This document shows positions 22,177-29,592 of a stretch of 47,367 bases of DNA, in pieces. The translations under genes were made by a program, and so were the position numbers. Origin of the DNA: a virus; IMG/VR virus record IMGVR_UViG_3300010935_000133, positions 1 through 47,367 of that record. One strand, written 5' to 3'. Below the pieces are notes generated by a model, which was not told where the DNA came from, made no database searches, and saw nothing but the letters and a program-made list of their open reading frames with translations. Each line of letters begins with the position of its first letter. Position 1 is the first letter of the stretch.

Positions 22177-22340
22177 TTCGTAGCCTCGTTTTTCCTATCT
22201 TGTAGTCGCTTCATAATTTGAAACGTCAAAACTTCTCTTTCCCATGGCATCATATTGTCTACATCATTCACGCTCATACCATGTTCAAAGGTCAATTCAA
22301 AGTTCAACGAATAGAACGCTTGGATAGAGTCGCTTATCAC
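22173..22340 (-). CDS. -1 frame extension of the gp26-like protein
   Basis: A 55-codon frame (from GTG 22340: D-S-I-Q-A-F-Y-S-L-N-F-E-L then M-S-V-N-D-V-D-N-M-M-P-W-E-R-E) runs to a stop that overlaps the tape measure start as ATGA. It has no ribosome site of its own. It is in the -1 frame relative to the gp26-like gene, whose stop it spans, and a TTTTTTC slip site lies just before that stop. A fused product by programmed frameshift is the best explanation; an independent start at GTG is the alternative. Confidence 0.65.
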   Translation of the reverse strand: MISDSIQAFYSLNFELTFEHGMSVNDVDNMMPWEREVLTFQIMKRLQDRKNEATK

Positions 22341-22342
22341 TA

Positions 22343-23065
22343 TTAGCCGAAAAAATTATCAATACCTGCTATCTTAACATCTTCTTTATATCCACACTTC
22401 TCACATACGAAGTTTGCAGTAACAACAATTTTTGGTGCATTATGAACATACTCAATGAGCATATCTAATTGGTCGCCTGTGAGGTCATTAAGGAAGTTTT
22501 CGATAGCTTCTTTTGCCAAATCAGAGGCAACAAATACATCATCACCAAAAAAGAATTGGTCAAGGGAAGCAACTACCAAATCAAAATCACGTGTACTTGG
22601 TTCTGCTGCGGTAATAGTCATATTCTCTTTCAATGAAATGCGCTTCATCTTGACACCATTAACGCTATCAAAATTAATCACATCTGATACCTTATTGTCG
22701 ATAACCATAGCATCAGATAACTTAACACCGATTGTATTACGATGTTTGCATTCTTTATCATTGACTTCATTGCAACAATCAAGTACAAGTTCTACGCTAT
22801 CACCTTTAGACTTGATTCTGATTTGTAGTAATAGCCATTCCATATCAACAGAACTTAATGTACTTGAGATAACAGCACCAAATGTACAGTTTTCAATTAT
22901 CTGTGATAGTACACTATCAATGTCGCTATCATCAGATTCTGCAGCTACAACCATGTACTTTTCTTCTTTAACCAAATAAGGACGAAACTTTACTTCAACC
23001 TTTGAATCAGGTAGTGTTGTGTTATATGTTGGTGCATTAATTTTCGGTAGTTCGAAGTTGCTCAT
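22343..23065 (-). CDS. 26: gp26-like baseplate protein / tail assembly chaperone
   Basis: 240 residues that resemble the T4 baseplate gp26/gp51 family: a short N-terminal arm (L-P-K-I-N-A-P-T-Y), the V-K-F-R-P-Y-L-V-K-E-E-K segment, a C-x-x-C-x-x-C-like insert in the middle (D-C-C-N-E-V-N-D-K-E-C-K-H) and a C-terminal V-C-E-K-C-G-Y. In T4 this family helps build the baseplate hub. Here the gene lies directly before the tape measure with a likely -1 frameshift at its end, the genetic setting of tail assembly chaperones such as lambda G/GT. It follows the tube-like gene by 15 nt. Confidence 0.8.
   Translation of the reverse strand: MSNFELPKINAPTYNTTLPDSKVEVKFRPYLVKEEKYMVVAAESDDSDIDSVLSQIIENCTFGAVISSTLSSVDMEWLLLQIRIKSKGDSVELVLDCCNEVNDKECKHRNTIGVKLSDAMVIDNKVSDVINFDSVNGVKMKRISLKENMTITAAEPSTRDFDLVVASLDQFFFGDDVFVASDLAKEAIENFLNDLTGDQLDMLIEYVHNAPKIVVTANFVCEKCGYKEDVKIAGIDNFFG
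22349..22355 (-). promoter_or_regulatory. Putative -1 ribosomal slip site TTTTTTC
   Basis: On the minus strand T TTT TTC fits the X-XXY-YYZ rule in the zero frame, one codon before the TAA of the gp26-like gene. Slipping back leads into the 55-codon extension that reaches the tape measure gene. Confidence 0.6.
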
Positions 23066-23080
23066 AATAGTGTTCCTCTT

Positions 23081-23866
23081 TTATAGTGTTTCTGCTGACC
23101 AAGATTTATAAACCCAGCTTGTCGTGAATGTTTCAATTTGGTCAAATGCATCCCAAGCTAGCTGAATTTCGCCAACAGCTACAGGAAAAGCCTCATGTAA
23201 TGTGTACTTCCTGACTTCGTTTGTGGTAGCATCCAATTGTATTATATATACGTCAACCATATAGTCATCAGGGTATCCAAATACATTAGTGATTGGATTA
23301 TAGATGATATCTTGCCATGCATCAAATAATGCACGCTCTTTCATACCTTTGGTCACCTGAAACATCATATTAACTTCAGGGTACAAAACATCATACGGAA
23401 TTTTTTGCATGATAGGTGTACCACGTCTAGCATCACCTGTAGAAAATCTACGACCAGGAAGTGTACAGTTTTGGCATGAATAGCTGACTACTTGTGCATC
23501 ATGAGCAACAGCAATTTTTACAGGAAGACCGATAATAGTCTTGAATAAGGTTGGTCGAATAAACTGACCACCGCTATAGGGGTTTAATATATTACCCTCA
23601 TAACTTTTTCCTGCCTCTTTAGAGTATTTTCCTTGTGATGTGGGTGTATTAAAAGTACCTAATTTGGTAGCAGAAAATCTTATGTTTCCACCAAAAGGAA
23701 TCTTACTACCTAGCTTACCTAGAGCACCATTTAATTTGTTTTGCAAACCAACCAAAGGTGTTAGGTTAGGCGAACGTGTTAAAGACGTACCAAGACCACC
23801 AGGAGAGGATTTAATGTTTAGTGCAGGAATACCTACAACCTTGAGTACATCACCTAAAGCTGACAT
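23081..23866 (-). CDS. Baseplate tube protein of the gp19/gp48/gp54 fold
   Basis: 261 residues. After a Gly/Leu-rich N-terminal 95 residues, the body has the tail-tube pattern: S-Y-S-C-Q-N-C-T-L-P-G-R, G-T-P-I-M-Q-K-I-P-Y-D-V-L-Y, then V-N-M-M-F-Q-V and M-K-E-R-A-L-F-D-A-W, ending V-G-E-I-Q-L-A-W-D. T4 gp48, gp54 and gp19 share this fold and stack to start and extend the tail tube. Which T4 protein it replaces cannot be settled by eye; a gp54-type initiator is likely. It is co-transcribed with the genes on both sides. Confidence 0.75.
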   Translation of the reverse strand: MSALGDVLKVVGIPALNIKSSPGGLGTSLTRSPNLTPLVGLQNKLNGALGKLGSKIPFGGNIRFSATKLGTFNTPTSQGKYSKEAGKSYEGNILNPYSGGQFIRPTLFKTIIGLPVKIAVAHDAQVVSYSCQNCTLPGRRFSTGDARRGTPIMQKIPYDVLYPEVNMMFQVTKGMKERALFDAWQDIIYNPITNVFGYPDDYMVDVYIIQLDATTNEVRKYTLHEAFPVAVGEIQLAWDAFDQIETFTTSWVYKSWSAETL

Positions 23867-23875
23867 TTGAAACTC

Positions 23876-24430
23876 CTATACACTTTGTGAGTACACATAA
23901 GCATTTGACTTCTTAGCAAATCTAGCAAGAGGCAAGGTAACTGTATTGTGCCATTCTGATTGCGGTATCATAGCAAGCTGTGTACGCATATGACTATAAA
24001 GATATCTATGAACAGTAGGCGCAACAAGTTTATGTGCAGATGCAGCTTTAAGTAGATTCCAACTAAGCTTCAGTTTTGCATTATCACTTGTGTTTTTATT
24101 ACCTGAAATGGCTATCAACTTGTCCAATAGAACAACACGTAGTCTAGGTGGTAAATAGTGGAAATTTATGCCTATGAAGCCTGTAGAGTTCATACTAAAT
24201 GGCATTACAAGCGGAAACTTATCATAAAACGGAAGTTCCACTTTTCCTTTAGGGTCGTATGCATACAGAAACATCTTACCAACTGTAGGCAATGATTTAA
24301 CATGTGCCTTATTAGCAAGCTTAATCTTATTCTTAAGCCAAGATTCACTTCTAGCAGCATTACGACGAATCGTGTCTTTCTTAAGACCACCAAGTACATC
24401 TGTGATTGATTGTTTAACTCTTAATGCCAT
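23876..24430 (-). CDS. Conserved virion structural protein (tail/baseplate cluster)
   Basis: 184 residues, basic. The core Y-D-P-K-G-K-V-E-L-P-F-Y-D-K-F-P-L-V followed by G-F-I-G-I-N-F-H-Y-L-P-P-R-L-R recalls a family of structural proteins in T4-like cyanophages and Ackermannviridae-like phages with no T4 name. It starts the tail transcription unit. The late box CATAAATA is only 6 nt before the ATG, so its mRNA may be leaderless. Diverges from gp4. Confidence 0.65.
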   Translation of the reverse strand: MALRVKQSITDVLGGLKKDTIRRNAARSESWLKNKIKLANKAHVKSLPTVGKMFLYAYDPKGKVELPFYDKFPLVMPFSMNSTGFIGINFHYLPPRLRVVLLDKLIAISGNKNTSDNAKLKLSWNLLKAASAHKLVAPTVHRYLYSHMRTQLAMIPQSEWHNTVTLPLARFAKKSNAYVYSQSV

Positions 24431-24436
24431 GGATAC

Positions 24437-24452
24437 TATTTATGCCTAAATA
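24437..24452. promoter_or_regulatory. Divergent late-type boxes between the 24430 gene and gene 4
   Basis: Minus strand CATAAATA (24444-24437) and plus strand CCTAAATA (24445-24452) lie back to back, each 6 nt from the start codon it faces. Both differ from TATAAATA by one or two bases. Confidence 0.4.
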
Positions 24453-24458
24453 TACATC

Positions 24459-24926
24459 ATGACTAAGAAACGTTATCATCAGGGTAAATTTTCACCCACC
24501 AATCCACAAAAGTATGTTGGTGATGTGACTAATATTGTATTCCGTTCCTCATGGGAAAGGATGTTTGCTGGTATCTGCGACACCCATAAGAACATTATTA
24601 GGTGGTCAAGTGAAACAGAGGTCATACCTTATGTAAAACCTGCTACAGGTCGCATACATCGCTACTTCATGGATTTCACTATAGAAATGATTATGGAAGA
24701 TGGTTCTAAGGTTATTAAGATGATTGAGATAAAACCTCATGCAGAAACTCTACCACCTATTAAGAGGTCTAGGATATCAAAATCATACATCAATGCATGT
24801 ATCACTTATACCACTAATCAAGCTAAATGGAAAGCTGCTAAGATTTATGCCAAAAAGAAGGGATGGCAGTTTCAGATATTTACAGAATTTGAACTTGGAT
24901 TGAAGAAGCGACCACAGAAGAAATAG
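24459..24926 (+). CDS. 4: gp4 head completion protein
   Basis: 155 residues matching T4 gp4 (150): G-K-F-S-P-T-N-P-Q-K-Y-V-G-D, then R-S-S-W-E-R-M-F, W-S-S-E-T-E-V-I-P-Y, H-R-Y-F-M-D-F, E-I-K-P-H and N-Q-A-K-W-K-A-A. The fold is a TnsA-like endonuclease with catalytic D and E-x-K motifs (F-M-D-F and I-E-I-K). gp4 finishes filled heads before tail joining. It is alone on the plus strand among tail genes and lacks a clear ribosome site. Confidence 0.95.
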   Translation: MTKKRYHQGKFSPTNPQKYVGDVTNIVFRSSWERMFAGICDTHKNIIRWSSETEVIPYVKPATGRIHRYFMDFTIEMIMEDGSKVIKMIEIKPHAETLPPIKRSRISKSYINACITYTTNQAKWKAAKIYAKKKGWQFQIFTEFELGLKKRPQKK

Positions 24927-24998
24927 GGTTATAGACCTTTATCAGGTGGACAAAAATAGCTTTTATGCTCTAGATTCCACTTTATATTTTTTTTGTTA

Positions 24999-25079
24999 TT
25001 AATAATCTTCAAACCACGCTGCTATACCTACAAAAATAAATAGAAAAGTCAATGCTATTATAATCCACGACTCATTCAT
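24999..25079 (-). CDS. Micro-membrane protein (26 residues)
   Basis: M-N-E-S-W-I-I-I-A-L-T-F-L-F-I-F-V-G-I-A, then A-W-F-E-D-Y and stop. One membrane helix fills most of it. The start overlaps the stop of the Cys-rich gene as ATGA, which supports translation by coupling. No family known. Confidence 0.55.
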   Translation of the reverse strand: MNESWIIIALTFLFIFVGIAAWFEDY

Positions 25080-25426
25080 TTTGGTAATAAACCTTTAAGA
25101 AATTCTAGCTGTTTACGAGATGCATCTTTCCATATTTTTTGTTGACTATAATTACGATTAAATAACACATAACCATATAATCCAATTTTAGCCATAGGTA
25201 CTTCTGAATACGGCGAATCACCACAATTCGCACATCCTGTTGATTCATAAACAGGACAACCAATACAAGATGAGGTTGATATTGGATAATGAAACATATT
25301 ACATAATGCACATGAACTTGAACCAATACCACCTACTTCATTGATTTCGTCGTATGTGTTGCAGGCATGAAGTTCTTCCCAATGGGCAATTGATTCTTTA
25401 AGTGCCTTTAAAGTTTCTTCTGTCAT
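25076..25426 (-). CDS. Cys-rich zinc-binding-like phage protein
   Basis: 116 residues. Start M-T-E-E-T-L-K-A-L-K-E-S-I-A-H-W, then C-A-L-C-N-M-F, S-S-C-I-G-C-P-V-Y, G-C-A-N-C-G-D-S-P-Y. This H-W..C-x-L-C..C-x-G-C-P-V..C..P-Y layout is a recurrent phage family of unknown function with two apparent metal knuckles. The leader ends GAACGGAGAATAAA, like the promoter cassettes. Confidence 0.8.
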   Translation of the reverse strand: MTEETLKALKESIAHWEELHACNTYDEINEVGGIGSSSCALCNMFHYPISTSSCIGCPVYESTGCANCGDSPYSEVPMAKIGLYGYVLFNRNYSQQKIWKDASRKQLEFLKGLLPK

Positions 25427-25436
25427 TTTATTCTCC

Positions 25437-25481
25437 GTTCATTTATTATAAGAAAAGCACGCCAAATTAATGACGTGCTTT
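25437..25481 (-). terminator. Terminator of the HU gene followed by a cassette-like -10 and leader
   Basis: AAAGCACG/CGTGCTTT stem (25454-25481) downstream of HU. Next on the minus strand come TATAAT (25450-25445) and GAACGGAG before the Cys-rich gene. No good -35 is seen, so this is a degenerate relative of the cassettes. Confidence 0.6.
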
Positions 25482-25503
25482 CTCGGGCCAGAATATTTAG
25501 GTT

Positions 25504-25764
25504 TTAGAAAAAGCCTTTAGCGAACTTGAAGACCGCTTTAAGTTTTGCCTGAACCTGAATAGCTTCACCTGTACGTGGGTTACGTGCAGTACGTGCCGCC
25601 ATTTGTTTTGTAGAGAATGTACCAAAACCTGCAATAGAAACCTTTTCGTTATTATCCATCGCATTACCAATAGTATCAGTAATTTCCTGTAGGATTGTAC
25701 CTACAACTTTCTGTGTTTCGCCTGTAGCATATGCTACATTTTTAATCAATTCAGCTTTATTCAT
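25504..25764 (-). CDS. HU-family DNA-binding protein
   Basis: 86 residues, the full length of HU/IHF subunits. Signature I-A-G-F-G-T-F-S-T-K-Q, then A-R-T-A-R-N-P-R-T-G-E-A-I-Q-V, and a V-F-K-F-A-K end. Start M-N-K-A-E-L-I. A ribosome site AGGAG precedes the ATG. HU bends and compacts DNA; in a T4-like phage it might shape the nucleoid, support recombination with gp46/47 or help packaging. It closely resembles bacterial HU and was probably acquired from a host. Ends at the 25454-25481 terminator. Confidence 0.96.
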   Translation of the reverse strand: MNKAELIKNVAYATGETQKVVGTILQEITDTIGNAMDNNEKVSIAGFGTFSTKQMAARTARNPRTGEAIQVQAKLKAVFKFAKGFF

Positions 25765-25838
25765 ATTTTTTGTTACTCCTATTTTTGTTGCTTAATTGGT
25801 TATGCTAAACTAACAGCAACCCCATAGCAACTAATTTC

Positions 25839-25961
25839 TCACCCTAAAGAGTGACCATCTACTAGGTTTTTCATCCATCGTTGATTATAACAATCACGAT
25901 ACCATATATCTAGCTTACCTTTTGAGTTATTAGTGCATTGATGCATTGTCAGATAACTCAT
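25839..25961 (-). CDS. Possible small protein downstream of the 25970 gene
   Basis: 40 residues from ATG 25961: M-S-Y-L-T-M-H-Q-C-T then W-Y-R-D-C-Y-N-Q-R-W-M-K-N-L-V-D-G-H. Composition is protein-like and the frame follows the upstream membrane gene by 8 nt, but the ribosome site is weak. The same frame is open further upstream, where it only overlaps the membrane gene. Confidence 0.4.
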   Translation of the reverse strand: MSYLTMHQCTNNSKGKLDIWYRDCYNQRWMKNLVDGHSLG

Positions 25962-25969
25962 GATATACT

Positions 25970-26143
25970 TTAGACTAAACAAAACGTCAACATAATTTTC
26001 TCTACTAAGTACCATGAATAGAATGGAATTAAAGCGAATACTGTTTGCCAAAATCCGTGTGCTAATACTAGACCACCCAACCAACTCACCAATAGTATGA
26101 ATCCTATTATTGTTGCCATGAAACCATTTGCACTTATACGCAT
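25970..26143 (-). CDS. Small membrane protein downstream of gene 46
   Basis: 57 residues with two hydrophobic segments: M-A-T-I-I-G-F-I-L-L-V-S-W-L-G-G-L-V-L-A (9-28) and F-W-Q-T-V-F-A-L-I-P-F-Y-S-W-Y (31-45), joined by H-G. The ATG overlaps the gp46 stop by one base (TAATG). The G-F-W-x-T-V-x-A..P-x-Y-x-W-Y pattern is common in tiny phage membrane proteins. Function unknown. Confidence 0.7.
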   Translation of the reverse strand: MRISANGFMATIIGFILLVSWLGGLVLAHGFWQTVFALIPFYSWYLVEKIMLTFCLV

Positions 26144-27858
26144 TAATTTATTACCATCCTTGTCATTTTATTAACACGTTCAAATAGAATCTGATTTGTG
26201 TATTCATCTTGCAACTTCACATCATGTGATATAATGAAAACATTTGAAGCTTTTGCTGTTTCTCTTATGATTCGATTGAACGCTTGCATACCTTCAACAT
26301 CCATAGTGCTAGAGCCAATTTCATCTAAGATGAGGATTGACGTAGCTGCAGAATTTTTCAAGCGTGCAACTTCACGGAAAACAAAAAGCAATACTAAATT
26401 GATTCGCATCTTTTGTCCATCAGAAAGATTCTTATAGCTGTAATTGTCACGATGATTCATCTTGATAGTTTCACCAAAGTTCTCATCGAACACAAAAGAA
26501 ATATTAAAATCCATCACTTCCAAGAATTTCTTAATGAGTGAATTGATAATAGGGATATAGGTCTTGATGATAATAGACTTAACACCTGTATCCTTCAACA
26601 TGGCATAACAATGCTGCATGTATCGGTTTTTATCTTCAATACCCTTAACCGCTTCAGCTACACTAATGAGTTTATTTCTTAGTGCTTTGATTTCAGCTTT
26701 GAGTGGTGCGGTATCTTCTTTTTCACCTAATGTATGTAGTTCCTTATTTAAGGATTCACCTTGTCTACTTAATGCAGATATTTCACGTTGGGCTAATGAT
26801 ACTTCAGCTTCCTTTTTATGAATAGCAGACTGAATAATACTGATAGCATCAATTTGGTTTGTTAGCTTAGTAATATGCTTATCACCTTCTTTAGATTTTG
26901 CTGATAGACTTTCAATAGTCGAAGCACAATCATCTACGATGTCTTGTTTCGCCTCTAAAGGGATTTCCATAGTACATGTGGGGCATACATCATTTTCAGC
27001 GTAAAAACGCATTCTAGATTGGTTGTCGCTTATTCTAGCACCCAGTTTAGCCACAACGGAGTTACCTTTGCGTCTTGTTTCTTCCAACTTAGCCTTATCA
27101 CCTACGATAGTACCCAATAATGCTAGAACTTCATCCTGAGAACCTGTAATAGAATCCTCTAGGGTTTTAGTTTGGTTTGTGATTGAAATTAGCTTAGCTT
27201 GGATTTCGGCTACACGTTCATCCTTATTAGAGTTCATAGCACATAGATGACTATCCTTAGCACCAATGAGGCTTCTAGTGGACTCTAAGGTGTATCCAAA
27301 TGTCTCATTTTCAGCTTTAGATTCTTTAATCATACTCTTGATGACTGTATTCATGGTGCTGAATACTTGGATATCCAATAATTCTTCAATAACATTACGT
27401 CTATCAGGTGTGCTAAGCTTCATGAATGGTACATAATCTGTAGAGCCTAAAACAACAATTTGTCTAAAAGTAGTATCATCCATCTTCAAAACTGATGATG
27501 CAAACCATTTCTGATAATCTTTAAGGCTTGCAGGTGGCTCACGTAGAACACCATCAATATAGACTTCGAATACACTTGGCTTAGTACCACGCACAACACG
27601 GTATGCTTTAGTACCAATATCAAATGTGATGTCAACCAATAGGTCTTTCTTATTTGTGCTGTTCACCATTTCGGGTAATGTTAGCCCACGGAAACTTTTA
27701 CCATATAATCCATAATAGATAGCTTCAATCATAGTGGACTTGCCATCACCATTAATACCCAAAATTAGAGTGATATGGAACTTCTTAAAGTCGATTTCGA
27801 TTGGTACATTACCAACAGAAAGGATATTTTTGTAGGATGCAGTTTTGAAGTTAATCAT
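26143..27858 (-). CDS. 46: gp46 recombination nuclease ATPase subunit (Rad50/SbcC-like)
   Basis: 571 residues from ATG 27858 (T4 gp46 is 560). The longer frame starting at 27924 is rejected since 27858 gives the family N-terminus M-I-N-F-K-T-A-S-Y-K-N. Walker A G-I-N-G-D-G-K-S-T (about 35-43), zinc hook C-P-T-C in mid coiled coil, ABC signature L-S-D-G-Q-K, Walker B I-L-I-L-D-E and D-loop, and a switch His near I-I-S-H-D. With gp47 it resects DNA ends for recombination-dependent replication and host DNA breakdown. Coupled to the 27973 micro gene upstream and the small membrane gene downstream. Confidence 0.97.
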   Translation of the reverse strand: MINFKTASYKNILSVGNVPIEIDFKKFHITLILGINGDGKSTMIEAIYYGLYGKSFRGLTLPEMVNSTNKKDLLVDITFDIGTKAYRVVRGTKPSVFEVYIDGVLREPPASLKDYQKWFASSVLKMDDTTFRQIVVLGSTDYVPFMKLSTPDRRNVIEELLDIQVFSTMNTVIKSMIKESKAENETFGYTLESTRSLIGAKDSHLCAMNSNKDERVAEIQAKLISITNQTKTLEDSITGSQDEVLALLGTIVGDKAKLEETRRKGNSVVAKLGARISDNQSRMRFYAENDVCPTCTMEIPLEAKQDIVDDCASTIESLSAKSKEGDKHITKLTNQIDAISIIQSAIHKKEAEVSLAQREISALSRQGESLNKELHTLGEKEDTAPLKAEIKALRNKLISVAEAVKGIEDKNRYMQHCYAMLKDTGVKSIIIKTYIPIINSLIKKFLEVMDFNISFVFDENFGETIKMNHRDNYSYKNLSDGQKMRINLVLLFVFREVARLKNSAATSILILDEIGSSTMDVEGMQAFNRIIRETAKASNVFIISHDVKLQDEYTNQILFERVNKMTRMVIN

Positions 27859-27973
27859 GAATTGTACCTGTAGTCTTGAATAATTTATAGGCGAAATACA
27901 ATAAAACAACACCAAGGATACCAAGTGCAGTCATACAATACATAACAAAATCGCTTGTTTCACATATCAACAT
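27851..27973 (-). CDS. Micro-membrane protein between genes 47 and 46
   Basis: 40 residues: M-L-I-C-E-T-S-D-F-V then a membrane segment at about 12-29 (Y-C-M-T-A-L-G-I-L-G-V-V-L-L-Y-F-A-Y) and a short basic end. It starts 11 nt after the gp47 stop and its end overlaps the gp46 start. GAGGT lies rather far (about 15 nt) upstream. T4 also has tiny genes near 46/47. No family assigned. Confidence 0.6.
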   Translation of the reverse strand: MLICETSDFVMYCMTALGILGVVLLYFAYKLFKTTGTIHD

Positions 27974-27984
27974 AATAATAATAA

Positions 27985-29055
27985 TTAAACCTCATTTCCC
28001 ATAGCTATAGCTTCATTATAAACTTCGCCAATCATGGCTTTTAACTCATCTTTGTCTATATTTTCATCAGATAGATTATCAGCAGCTTTGAATAGGATTG
28101 AAAGTGTATCTTCAATATTCAAGCTTTCCACATCAATATCTTCTGTCATGTCTCCAAAATCGGTGTCAATCACTTTGATGTCTGCGGGGTTAGCTTCGGT
28201 AAGCTGCATCCAGAAAACGTCCATAGCGTCTTGATTAGACCTATCCACTACGATAAATTTGATAATCTTATCTTCGTATTGAGCAAAATCAAAGTCTGAG
28301 TAGTCTTTAGTTGAGTCATATTCAATTTTATGATGAAGGTTACATGGGTTAGGAACAAATTCAGTCTCACCTGTTTCTGTATCAAACACATGGAAACCTT
28401 TGATATCGCCATAATCAGACCATGTTAAATCGTATGGTGTTCCCAAGTAATAAACATTATCTTGGTTAGATTGTGTATGGAAGTGACCACTGAATACTTT
28501 CTTGTAGTTATCAGAAAATACTTTATGACTCATACCACCTTGTGCAGGAACACCTTTGTACATATCGAACCCTGAGAACTCAAAGTGTCCAAGTGCATAC
28601 TCAGCTTTTGATTTAGACATGTAAGCAATAGCATGCGCTTTATCTTCAGTATTAATCCATGGGAAGACATCAATGCTACATGTAGGTGATAATTGGATGG
28701 TGCTAGGCTCTAGATGTACAGTTACACCTATCGTGTTACAATAGTTTTCGCTTTGTAGAGTGAGTAACCCACTATGCCTATAATACTGGTCATGATTTCC
28801 TGCAATTAAATCCCATATAATCCCATAATCAGTGTAGCTATCATTAAAGATTGAATCAAGCAAGTGCTTAGTCTTTGTACACATACCATTTCGTTTATCT
28901 CCTAAATCACCTGCTTGAATGATACGATTCAATTTATGCTTAGCCATGTAAGGGAATAATACATCATAGAAGAATTTCTTTTGGTGTGCGGCAAACAAAT
29001 CAGAGTCATTACGAACTCCAAGATGTGTATCCATTAATAGTACAGCTTTAGTCAT
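27985..29055 (-). CDS. 47: gp47 recombination endonuclease subunit (Mre11/SbcD-like)
   Basis: 356 residues (T4 gp47: 339). Calcineurin-type phosphoesterase motifs in order: D-T-H-L-G (9-13), G-D-L-G-D-K-R, G-N-H-D-Q, G-H-F-E and G-H-F-H-T-Q. It is the nuclease half of the gp46/47 complex, acting with two metal ions on DNA ends. It follows the 29061 gene by 5 nt and precedes a micro-membrane gene and gp46. Confidence 0.97.
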   Translation of the reverse strand: MTKAVLLMDTHLGVRNDSDLFAAHQKKFFYDVLFPYMAKHKLNRIIQAGDLGDKRNGMCTKTKHLLDSIFNDSYTDYGIIWDLIAGNHDQYYRHSGLLTLQSENYCNTIGVTVHLEPSTIQLSPTCSIDVFPWINTEDKAHAIAYMSKSKAEYALGHFEFSGFDMYKGVPAQGGMSHKVFSDNYKKVFSGHFHTQSNQDNVYYLGTPYDLTWSDYGDIKGFHVFDTETGETEFVPNPCNLHHKIEYDSTKDYSDFDFAQYEDKIIKFIVVDRSNQDAMDVFWMQLTEANPADIKVIDTDFGDMTEDIDVESLNIEDTLSILFKAADNLSDENIDKDELKAMIGEVYNEAIAMGNEV

Positions 29056-29060
29056 CAGTA

Positions 29061-29519
29061 TTATTTCCCCATAGCCTTTCTAGCCATTTTTAGATTTCGA
29101 TTAACACGCTTAATTTCAACATCAATAACCTGACGTGCCTCTTTAATAGCAAATGGTGTATTGGCATACTTATAGAATGCTTCGCTATATCCAATATCAG
29201 CTTCTTTACGTGTGGCATAGTCAACTGTATTGCAGTTACCAACCATATCAAACACAGCTACTTTAAATGTAGCATCAGGTGAACCTTTCATACTACGAAT
29301 AATAATCACATAGTGTAGTGGCGTAACATACCGAGAAGCCACAATCTTAGCATCAAAATATTTTAGAGAAGAATCATCAGCAAAGTGCGTCTTACCATTT
29401 AGATTCAACTGAGCATCAATCTTTGTATCATGATGTCTTGTTTCAAATCCTGAATATCCTAAAAAGCATGCTGCAGATACAAGGTTGTTAATAGTTTCAA
29501 GCTGTTTCAAAGTTGCCAT
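29061..29519 (-). CDS. Hypothetical protein upstream of gene 47
   Basis: 152 residues, soluble, basic C-terminal helix (V-I-D-V-E-I-K-R-V-N-R-N-L-K-M-A-R-K). No known motif. It has its own promoter cassette (copy 5) and is directly upstream of 47, so the recombination genes may be expressed early from that cassette as well. Possible function in DNA metabolism is only contextual. Confidence 0.7.
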   Translation of the reverse strand: MATLKQLETINNLVSAACFLGYSGFETRHHDTKIDAQLNLNGKTHFADDSSLKYFDAKIVASRYVTPLHYVIIIRSMKGSPDATFKVAVFDMVGNCNTVDYATRKEADIGYSEAFYKYANTPFAIKEARQVIDVEIKRVNRNLKMARKAMGK

Positions 29520-29590
29520 AGTAATAATCTCCGTTCAAAGTTTCGATATGCGTATTATGACAACCTTGAAATCAAGTGCAAGCTTTTATT
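29520..29590 (-). promoter_or_regulatory. Promoter-leader cassette, copy 5
   Basis: Minus strand: -35 TTGCAC (29581-29576), 16-bp spacer, -10 CATAAT (29559-29554), leader ending GAACGGAG before ATG 29519. Nearly identical to copy 4 at 16500-16570 on the plus strand. Confidence 0.85.
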
Positions 29591-29592
29591 TT

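Noticed and set aside
25839-26084. 81-residue minus-strand frame starting M-V-G-W-S-S
   Set aside because: Its first half overlaps, in another frame, the better supported membrane gene 25970-26143; only the last 40 codons are kept as a possible gene.
26143-27924. Longer gp46 start at 27924
   Set aside because: The extra 22 residues lie over the micro-membrane gene and do not fit the family N-terminus, which begins at M-I-N-F-K.
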